Assembly (NCBI GenBank): GCA_026397725.1
Contig: JAPLUI010000096.1
Location: 1-52,446, forward strand
Reading direction: 5' to 3'
DNA: 52,446 nt
Source: Verrucomicrobiota bacterium
GTDB taxonomy: Bacteria; Verrucomicrobiota; Verrucomicrobiia; Verrucomicrobiales; Akkermansiaceae
Shown: piece after piece, positions 9,321-16,285 of the stretch
Layout: each line of letters begins with the position of its first letter
Position numbering within the stretch: position 1 is the first letter of the stretch
Notes under the pieces: model-generated
The model's input: only the letters and a program-made list of their open reading frames with translations
Database searches by the model: none
What the model was told of the DNA's origin: nothing
Translations under genes and position numbers: made by a program

Positions 9321-10283
9321 ATGCTAAAGAATACACATACGAACAGACTAACATCCTTTATCTACCCGAAAAGGAAAATCACACGCAGACAATGGCATGT
9401 TCTAACGGCTGCCATCGTGGCGGCCAATTGCATGATCCTGCAGCATCTGCCCGCCCAACAAGCCGCTGCCAAACCGGTGGCAGGAGACCTGGAACGGAAT
9501 TTCCTCAATCCGTCGGACTCCGCGCGGCCCGGGGTGTACTGGTATTTCATGGACGGCAACCTCAATGGCAAGGAGATGACCGCCGACCTGGAAGCCATGA
9601 AGGCAGGCGGTCTTGGCAACCTGGCCTTCCTGGAGGTGGACGTCGGCATCCCCAAGGGGGCGGTCAGGTGGATGACCGAGCCGTGGCAGGACCTGTTTGT
9701 CAAAACCGTCCGCGACGCGGAGCGCCTGGGGATCTACATCACCCTCGGGATCGGGCCGGGCTGGTGTGTCAGCGGCGGGCCATGGGTCAAGCCGGAGCAA
9801 TTCATGCAGCACCTCATCTTCAGTTCGGTCGAGCCTAAAAGGCCGCAGAATTATTCCGCGATTCTGCCGGTGCCGGCGCAACGATCGACCCAGTTCCACA
9901 AGATGCCCAGCCCGTTTTGCGAGGATGTGGCGGTCTTGGCCATCCCCAGCCGCAAACCGATCATCGCCGATATCAACCGCGAAGGCCTGGTGCTCGGAAA
10001 TGGCGATTTGTCGGGCCGGTTGTGGCAACGCAACGGCGAGCTCTGCATCCGGGCGACCAAGAACGACGTCTGGGATGCCCGGGTGGATACCTCTAACGAT
10101 CCGCCGATGATGCGGGTGGACATCCCGAACCAAAAGTGGAGCGGCGGCACCGGCTCGCCGCAAGGCTGGAACAACGGCTATCCCACGCCGCGCTGCGCCG
10201 CCATCATCCGGATCGGCAAGGATGCGGTTGCCGGGGGGGGGCACCATTCGCTCCACAGGCAAGAGAGAGTGTATGCAAGATGA
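9321..10283 (+). pseudogene. Truncated GH106 N-terminus fused to another glycosidase N-domain
   Basis: A 320-codon open frame. Residues about 1-50 hold a basic start and signal anchor (KRKITRRQW then VLTAAIVAANCMIL). Residues 60-210 are a GH106 N-terminus (NPSDSARPGVYWYFMDGN, MTADLEAMKAGGLGNLAF, GIGPGWCVSGGPWV, EDVAVLAIPS). After about residue 218 the sequence changes in frame to the start of a different glycosidase (EGLVLGNGDLSGRLWQ, ATKNDVWDARVDTSNDPP), like the opening domain of GH95/GH65-type enzymes; the exact family is uncertain. The catalytic parts of both are missing. The frame collapses at a run of nine G (10233-10241). Probably a deletion chimera; translation would give an inactive exported protein. 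Confidence 0.65.
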
Positions 10284-10314
10284 TGGCGCGTCGAAAAGTA
10301 AGATCATTACACCC

Positions 10315-10785
10315 ATGAAACAATCCATCCCACTCCTCATCGCCCTGCTCCTTATTCCGCAGCCCCCGGTGGCTGCTGCTGATGCCGGGCCGCCCGCGCC
10401 CAACGCGACTCAGACAGCGGGTTCACCCGGTTTTTCCGCGAACTCCGGACCTCCCAAACCGGGGACGGTGGTGACCATCAGCGCCCAGGGCAACCAGTAT
10501 GCGTCGATCTGGAAACCGGAGATCACGGCCATTGATGGCGTCCGCGAGGGCAAATGGGGCGGCGCCCTCTGGTGCCCTTTTTCCGGAACCCGCGTGAAGT
10601 TGATAGGCAGCACCGGCCCCGACTGCGGCATGGCCGATGTCTTCATCTGGATCGGCGACAGCATCCGCGGCAACATGCCTCCCTACGCCCGCACCGTCTG
10701 GCTGCCGGTGGTTCTAACAGGTAAGGGTGCGATGGAAATCCGCTGGCGCGACTCCTGGGATCTCTCGGTGTTCGGCGGGCCGTGA
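10315..10785 (+). CDS. Small secreted sugar-binding-like module, paralog 1
   Basis: A 156-residue protein from ATG 10315, with a signal peptide (MKQSIPLLIALLLIPQPP, cut after AAA). It is nearly identical to the protein at 15719-16210 (same ADAGPPAP, GTVVTISAQGNQYASIWKPE, GTRVKLIG, GPDCGMADVFIWIGD, WDLSVFGGP segments). The core, with 'SGTRVKLIG..GP..G.ADVFI', resembles galactose-binding-like jelly rolls fused to glycosidases, where the domain continues with a sugar-contacting loop. Here it ends soon after, so it may be a free-standing or truncated binding module. The upstream frame is open to 10222, but that stretch is debris of the previous gene. Function not recognised beyond this. Confidence 0.6.
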   Translation: MKQSIPLLIALLLIPQPPVAAADAGPPAPNATQTAGSPGFSANSGPPKPGTVVTISAQGNQYASIWKPEITAIDGVREGKWGGALWCPFSGTRVKLIGSTGPDCGMADVFIWIGDSIRGNMPPYARTVWLPVVLTGKGAMEIRWRDSWDLSVFGGP

Positions 10786-11164
10786 ATGGCCGCCGGGCGC
10801 GTCAAGATCATTATCCAGCGAGGCTCGCCTCAGAGACCAGAGACCAGAACGCGGAGTGAGCGCTAGCGAACTTGGAAAATCCGGCGAAGCCCACTCTGGC
10901 ATGGCCGCAGGCAAACCAGACGAGAAACTTGACCTAACGACAACATCTTTGGCATTTCAAGGACTCTAGCGAAACAATGCATTGGGATCCGCCTCACACC
11001 CGCTGCCGGATCATGAGGTTACGACCCAATACAAAATTGTGTGGAATACTAGACGAATTCCACCTGAGCTTGAGCTATTTTAAATACGCCAAATGCGAAA
11101 GACGGCTCATTGCCCTCGATCCAATCTGCTAGAAAACCGAACCAAGAGTGAAAGAAAAAACACG
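10786..11164. promoter_or_regulatory. Intergenic region with duplicated leader (copy 1)
   Basis: No gene is supported here. The region holds a two-unit heptamer (GAGACCA, about 10831-10846) and a ~45 bp motif ending TTTCAAGGACTCTAG (10925-10970) that recurs at 46521-46579. Its last ~160 bp (about 10996-11164) match 15566-15718, the divergent region between the AraC gene and its neighbour. That includes the first few bases of the AraC coding region (TCATGAGGTTA) and the sequence AACCGAACCAAGAGTG just before the start codon. It probably carries a promoter and the target site of the same regulator; no operator could be delimited. Confidence 0.5.
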
Positions 11165-13873
11165 ATGAACAGGAACATGAACCAAAGAATTCAAAATACC
11201 AGGGCAGCCATGAAACAGGGCACCTTCGCCCTCGCGGTGGCTGCCGCGCTGGCCTTCATACCGTCGGCACGAGCCCAGATCGTCAACGTGGATTTTAACG
11301 GGTTTCAGGTCGGTGACGTACTCGGTCCCACGTATGTGGGGTCGGGTGCCGCCGGTGGTGGCACCGTGTTTAACGGCGTGACCGCCAACTCGAGTGGTGG
11401 CAACTTTAATCTGACCGTCACCGCTTCCGATTTGCAGTCGGATACCGGGACGGCAACTCCGGTCGGGTTGACCATCGGTTCGGTCGCCGGTGATTACAAT
11501 GCGCCCGGAGCGACCCCGAATAACGACCTCTTCCGCGATTACGTGTTCATCAACACGGGCGGCAATGGTGGCAATCACACCTTCACCATCAGCGGGCTGG
11601 GATCAGCGCCCACTGCCGACCTGTATTTCTACTACAGAACAGACTATGGTTTGGGCATGACGATCACCATAGGCACGGAAACAGCGGATACGTTTACGCC
11701 TGTGGGAATCTTCACCGCCGGCAACACCAAGTACTTCGCCAACGTTCCCGTTGTCGATGGAGCGATTAGCGGCACCTGGGGCAACGGATCGGTAGAAAGC
11801 TTGAGTGGGTTGACCATCAAGGCAGCCGCCGGTGTGCCCGCCGCAGACATGTCTACCTTCACATGGAACGGCTATACCGGCGTGATCGACCAGAATGCCA
11901 CTCCCAACAGGACCGTCACGCTGCATGTTCCCTCCGGCACGGAACTCAACCCGCTCGACCCCAACCCCACTTTCACGAGGTCCTTTGAGGCAACGTGCAA
12001 CAAGAACAGCGGCGGAACCGGTGAGTACGATTTCTCCAACTCGCTGGCCAGCCCGCTCGACTACACCGTCACTTCATCGGATTCGGCTATCAGCAATACT
12101 TATATAGTGACCGTCCTTGCGGATATTCCCAACGTCACCCTCGGTATTTCCGACACCCCGATGGTGGAAGCTGGCGGCCAGGCGATTGTGACCGCGACGC
12201 TCACGGCGCTGTCCTCACAGGATGTGACGGTGAACCTGGCGTTCACCGGCACCGCGACGCTGACGACCGATTACACGCACGCTCCCGACAGCACCAGCAT
12301 CGTGATCCCGGCGGGCCAAATCAGCGGCTCGATCACGCTGACGGGAGTAGGGGATTCGATTTATGAAAGCCCGGACGAAACCATCATTGTGAATATCAGC
12401 AGCGTGGTCAACGCATTGGTGACCCTTCCGCAGCAGGTGATCGCCACGATCACCGACCCCCCTGCAGCGGATTTTCTCACCTTCTCCTGGGGTGGTTATT
12501 ACGGCGATATCAACATGGCCAATGCAACCGTCACGCTGAATGTTCCCGTCGGCACCAATCTGAACCTGCTCAGTCCCAATCCCTCCTACACGCTGACCAG
12601 TGGCGCATCCTGCTCCATGACCAGCGGCGGAACCCCCGGGTTGTATGACTTCACCAGCCCGGTGGAGTATCCCATCAAACCCTCGGCAGGATCTGACAAG
12701 GTCTATACCGTGACCGTCCAGGCGATACTGTCGACCACCCCAATCGTCTATGAGAGCTTCAATTATACCCCCGGTGCCTTGGTTCTGCCCGGCAAGACGG
12801 CCGATGCGGGTCTTGGCGCGTGGAGCGTCTCGGGCGCTTGGAACGCCGATGTGACAGCGCCAAGCATGAGCTACATTGACGCCAATGGAAAGGAGTTGTT
12901 AGTTCAGGGCAGCCGTGGTGTCATAGCCCTCAGAGATGACCCTAGAAACATGTATGCCGGCATCTCGATGACCGGGTGGTCCGCCGCCACCACGGACGGC
13001 ACCAAGCTGAACACGAAGGGGGCGACCATCTGGTTCAGCATGCTTGCGCAGGTGGTCGCGACGAACGAGTATACTGCGGATTACTGGCAGTTGGTGGACT
13101 CCGCAAACGGCAATGCCTATTTCCAGTTCGGGGACCTCAGGGGCACCGAGTGGAATCCCAACACCGGTTATAACAAGTGGGGGATTCAGGCAAACAACAA
13201 GAATGGCATCAATGTGGTGCAAATGTCGACCGTGAATAACCACAACAGCACGTTTCTCTTGGGCCGCTTGTCCACGGATGGAACCACCGGCAACACCACC
13301 TTTGACATGTGGTTCAACCCGCTGCTTGACATGGTACCCGGAGCGCCGGGGACCGGCACGGTCAGCATCGTCCTTCCGGCCAACACCGACGGCACCGTGA
13401 CCCAGTTCAACATGCTGCGATTGATTGATCCGAAGTGGGAGGGTCCTAGCAACTATGACGAAATCCGCATGGGCGAGACGTTCGCTGCCGTGGCGCCGCT
13501 CAAGCCCACACTCACCCCTTACAGCACCTGGGCGACCGCCAACGGCGCGAGTTCGGATCCCGCCGCGGATTCCAACAGCAACGGCATCCCCAACGGCATC
13601 GAGTTCTTCATGGGTGCCTCTCCCAGCCACCCGGTCACCATGCCCGCCGTGGTCAACACCGCCGGCACCATCACCTGGACCATCCCCTACGACCCGGCCG
13701 CCGCCGCCACCTACATGTTCCAGCTCTCCGATGACTTGTCGCCGGGCGGCTGGACGGACGTGGTGCCGCCCGACGCGAGCATCGTGGTTCTAACCAGTCC
13801 GGACCGGATCCAGTTCACCCTGCCATCCGCGACGCGGAAATTCTGCCGCCTGGTGGTCACCCCCACGCCGTGA
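11165..13873 (+). CDS. Secreted multidomain surface protein with Calx-beta domain
   Basis: A 902-residue protein from ATG 11165. This start is chosen because it lines up with the start of the gene at 15719 within the shared leader; the frame is open upstream to 11093. A long signal peptide (about 1-38, ending PSARA) precedes a beta-rich N-domain (IVNVDFNGFQVGD, DYVFINTGG). Two related beta domains follow (STFTWNGYTGVID and LTFSWGGYYGDIN), separated by a Calx-beta repeat (about 325-440; VEAGGQAIVTATL, TATLTTDYTH, GDSIYESPDETI). A concanavalin-like block (ESFNYTPGAL, WQLVDSANGNAYFQFG) leads to the same FCRL-type C-terminal domain as at 1350-1697 (TWATANGASSDPAADSN, GIPNGIEFFMG, FCRLVVTP). Calx-beta domains often bind calcium or mediate adhesion. 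Probably an adhesin or polysaccharide-binding surface protein; no catalytic site is visible. Confidence 0.75.
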   Translation: MNRNMNQRIQNTRAAMKQGTFALAVAAALAFIPSARAQIVNVDFNGFQVGDVLGPTYVGSGAAGGGTVFNGVTANSSGGNFNLTVTASDLQSDTGTATPVGLTIGSVAGDYNAPGATPNNDLFRDYVFINTGGNGGNHTFTISGLGSAPTADLYFYYRTDYGLGMTITIGTETADTFTPVGIFTAGNTKYFANVPVVDGAISGTWGNGSVESLSGLTIKAAAGVPAADMSTFTWNGYTGVIDQNATPNRTVTLHVPSGTELNPLDPNPTFTRSFEATCNKNSGGTGEYDFSNSLASPLDYTVTSSDSAISNTYIVTVLADIPNVTLGISDTPMVEAGGQAIVTATLTALSSQDVTVNLAFTGTATLTTDYTHAPDSTSIVIPAGQISGSITLTGVGDSIYESPDETIIVNISSVVNALVTLPQQVIATITDPPAADFLTFSWGGYYGDINMANATVTLNVPVGTNLNLLSPNPSYTLTSGASCSMTSGGTPGLYDFTSPVEYPIKPSAGSDKVYTVTVQAILSTTPIVYESFNYTPGALVLPGKTADAGLGAWSVSGAWNADVTAPSMSYIDANGKELLVQGSRGVIALRDDPRNMYAGISMTGWSAATTDGTKLNTKGATIWFSMLAQVVATNEYTADYWQLVDSANGNAYFQFGDLRGTEWNPNTGYNKWGIQANNKNGINVVQMSTVNNHNSTFLLGRLSTDGTTGNTTFDMWFNPLLDMVPGAPGTGTVSIVLPANTDGTVTQFNMLRLIDPKWEGPSNYDEIRMGETFAAVAPLKPTLTPYSTWATANGASSDPAADSNSNGIPNGIEFFMGASPSHPVTMPAVVNTAGTITWTIPYDPAAAATYMFQLSDDLSPGGWTDVVPPDASIVVLTSPDRIQFTLPSATRKFCRLVVTPTP

Positions 13874-13880
13874 ACGAGCG

Positions 13881-14152
13881 GCCGGCAGGGCGTGGCGGGC
13901 TCGCCGCGCCCTAACTGCCCACCGAGGGCGAGGTGTCAATGCCGGTCCATGCACCGCGCCTTGGCGCCGCCCATGCGGGCGGACAAGTGGGCGGCCCGTG
14001 GCCGAGCCGCCCTACCCATTACCGACAACCGACAACTGACAACTCCTCTCCATCCCTTTCCGGAGTTTCATGGGTTTTCTCCTGGATCCAGGGGTTGCCG
14101 GTGCGCACCGGCAACCCCGCTTTTCATTCCCACACGTCATCCCCACTTCGGC
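13881..14152. repeat. Intergenic hairpin-rich repeat, copy 2
   Basis: Second copy of the 1768-2022 repeat. It keeps the hairpin near 13887-13911, the GGCGGCC..GCCGCC hairpin near 13992-14014 and the perfect palindrome at 14091-14118. The heptamer array has a different unit here: ACCGACA/ACTGACA (about 14021-14044) instead of ATAACAR. The flanks are thus conserved while the heptamer unit has been exchanged. Confidence 0.75.
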
Positions 14153-14193
14153 GGTGATCCTCAGAACTCAGCGTTCGACCTCAATCATCAATC

Positions 14194-14620
14194 AACCTAA
14201 ATAGGAAATTAGAAACCACGGATTTCACGGATTTCACGGATTAAGAATGAGTTATAGATTATCTGGTGTTCACCTGTGGGGTGGCTGAGAAATTTGATAG
14301 AACATATCCATATTCTCCGTGAACCGCAGCGCAGCGCAGATAGCCTGACACGAAATCCTCCAATAATCAGGCAGATCCGTTAAAATCCGTGTAATCCGTG
14401 GTAAAGAATGCCACTTTCCCCGGTTTCATTTTCCTATTTAGCTTGATACACCTCTTTTGTCGGATTGCCTCCAAACGGTCCGGGAACAGGCAGGGACCGT
14501 TTTCCAAACGGTCCGTCTTCGGCCATCTCGCTGCTCGGTTGTGTCCATCTGCGGTCCTATTTTTCTCTTAGAGTAAAATGAGCCGCCCGGCATGCTGTAT
14601 TCCATTTTCCCATTTAGGTT
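14194..14620. mobile_element. TIR-flanked mini-element containing a nested inverted repeat
   Basis: The outer arms AACCTAAATAGGAAAT (14194-14209) and TTTTCCCATTTAGGTT (14605-14620) are inverted repeats with one mismatch over about 14 bp; a further TTTTCCTATTTAG arm lies at 14429-14441. Inside, 14214-14402 is a second inverted-repeat unit: CCACGGATTTCACGGATTTC on the left and AATCCGTGTAATCCGTGG on the right. Its core shares GAGTTATA and CATATCCAT with the element at 46972-47102. No transposase is encoded, so this resembles a MITE or a hairpin repeat that needs a helper. The segment 14441-14600 also has CCAAACGGTCC twice. Mobility is inferred from structure only. Confidence 0.55.
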
Positions 14621-14702
14621 CAAGTGTCCGCCCGGCGCGGGGATTCCAAGCACGCGCTCCTCACACGCACGGAATGGAATCGAGTGAAGCAACTCAAGCA
14701 AA

Positions 14703-15567
14703 TCACCGGCCGTTGCGCAGGCCTGCCCGGTATTGCCGGGGCGTTGCCCCGCACAGTTTGGCAAACACGGTGTGGAATCGGCAAACCGATCCAAAGCCGC
14801 TCTCCATGGCCACATCGATGATCTTCAGGTTGGTGGTCGCGAGCAGGCGCTGCGCGTGGGTCACCCGCTGCCGGGTCATGTATTCCATCAGGGGCATCCC
14901 CGTAAGCTGGCGAAACAGCCGCATCAGGTAGTTGGGATGAAAGCCCAGCGCCTCGGCAATTTCTCCGACGGAGACCGGTTCGTGGCATCGTGCAGCCACC
15001 ATGCTGACGATGCGGCAGAATTGAGGGGACTGGCCAGGCAACAGATCCACCTCGCTCGGGCAGATCCGCCGCGGAATGTGGCAGAGCTTCCGCCGCAAAC
15101 TGCCGCAGTCGTGCTTCCACTTCCAACAGAACCACCCGGCGAAACGGCTCCGTGCCCCGCCGCATCAGCTCGCCCCAGTGCATGATCAACTGTTCATCCG
15201 GAAGTCCCTCGGCCCGCGGCGGACAAAGCAGCACGTCCCCTTGCAGCAAGGAATGCACAAAGCCAGCCGGTAAATTCCAGGACAGAAACCAGGCGGTCGG
15301 AATATGGATCACCGTAGAACGCACGCCGGACGATACCGCAACCGTCCCGTGGGGTTGGGTCGCCCAGAAGACGTCCAACTGCCCTGGCGGGAGACGGAGC
15401 GTCTTGGCACCGAACATGGCAATGATCTCGCCGCCGTGAGGACAACCCACTTCGAGTTCGTCGTGCTGGTGAAGCTGCACGAAAGGTGTTTCCGGCCCGC
15501 TCAAATAGGAAAATCCGAACGCTTCAAGCGATGGATCTGGTTTGGCAGTGGGGCGGCTCCGTGTCAT
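14703..15567 (-). pseudogene. AraC-family transcriptional regulator, frameshifted
   Basis: Start ATG 15567 (MTRSRPTAKPDPSLEAF); a TTG five codons upstream is the alternative. The N-terminal part is a cupin-type sensor domain (PFVQLHQHDELEVGCPHGGE, LPPGQLDVFWATQPHG). Near 15050-15060, after AAEALPHSAADLPE, the sense jumps to the next frame and continues as a complete AraC DNA-binding domain (VSVGEIAEALGFHPNYLMRL, MTRQRVTHAQRLL, SGFGSVCRFHTVFAKLCG, TPRQYRAGL), ending at 14703. One base change would restore a protein of about 287 residues, so this is either a recent pseudogene or a sequencing error. It is divergent from the 15719 operon, the usual place for a regulator that senses a sugar and activates the neighbouring glycosidase genes. 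Confidence 0.8.
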
Positions 15568-15718
15568 GAGGTTAGAATCCAATACAAAATTGCCTGAAAT
15601 ACGAGACTAATTTTGCTTGATCCGAAGGTAGTTTGCAAGGGGAAACGTTAGGCGCGTGCCCATTGCCCACCATCCATCCTGCATGAAATCCGAACCAAGA
15701 ATGGAAAGAACAAATTCG
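15568..15718. promoter_or_regulatory. Divergent promoter region, duplicated leader copy 2
   Basis: Region between the AraC start and the operon start. About 150 bp match 10996-11164 (TCATGAGGTTA, CCAATACAAAATTG, CGAACCAAGAATGG), so the same leader precedes two unrelated secreted genes. A purine stretch (GGAAAGAAC) lies about 10 nt before ATG 15719 and may act as the ribosome binding site. It probably holds both divergent promoters and the AraC operator; these were not delimited. Confidence 0.5.
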
Positions 15719-16210
15719 ATGAGCATGAACACCCAGCAAACATTGAAATCCATCCCCCTCCTCATCGTGCTGCTCCTTGTTCCGCAGGTTCCTGTGTTTG
15801 CCGCTGATGCCGGGCCGCCCGCGCCCAGTACGACTCAGACAGCGGGTTCACCCGGTGTTTCCCCGAACGCCGGACCTCCCAAACCGGGGACGGTGGTGAC
15901 CATCAGCGCCGAGGGAAACCAGTATGCGTCGATCTGGAAACCGGAGATCACGGCCATCGATGGCGTCCGCGAGGGCAAATGGGGCGGCGCCCTCTGGTGC
16001 CCTTTATCCGGAACCCGCGTGAAGCTGATAGGAAATACCGGCCCCGACTGCGGCATGGCCGATGTCTTCATTTGGATCGGCGACAGCATCCGTGACAACA
16101 TGCCTCCCTACGCCCGCACCGTCTGGCTGCCGGTGGTTCTAACAGGGAAGGGAGGGATGGAAATCCGCTGGCGCGACTCCTGGGATCTGTCAGTGTTCGG
16201 CGGGCCGTGA
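15719..16210 (+). CDS. Small secreted sugar-binding-like module, paralog 2
   Basis: A 163-residue protein from ATG 15719, placed by alignment of the leader with the 11165 gene; an earlier in-frame ATG at 15701 is possible. Signal peptide LKSIPLLIVLLLVPQVPVFA, then mature ADAGPPAPSTTQT. It is nearly identical to the protein at 10315-10785 over the mature region (GNQYASIWKPEITAIDG, GTRVKLIGNTGPDCG, ADVFIWIGDS, MEIRWRDSWDLSVFGGP). First gene of the long + strand cluster, 75 bp before the first GH127 gene. The jelly-roll-like pattern suggests carbohydrate binding, but the short length leaves the fold incomplete and the role unproven. Confidence 0.62.
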   Translation: MSMNTQQTLKSIPLLIVLLLVPQVPVFAADAGPPAPSTTQTAGSPGVSPNAGPPKPGTVVTISAEGNQYASIWKPEITAIDGVREGKWGGALWCPLSGTRVKLIGNTGPDCGMADVFIWIGDSIRDNMPPYARTVWLPVVLTGKGGMEIRWRDSWDLSVFGGP

Positions 16211-16285
16211 GTGGCCGCCGGCCGCGCCAAGTTCATTCTCTAACAAATCAACGCATTGATATTACAACCAACAAAGAACCCCACC

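Noticed and set aside
12899..13630. Minus-strand frame of 243 codons over the Calx-beta protein
   Set aside because: No motif, no start signal, and it opposes well-supported coding sequence.
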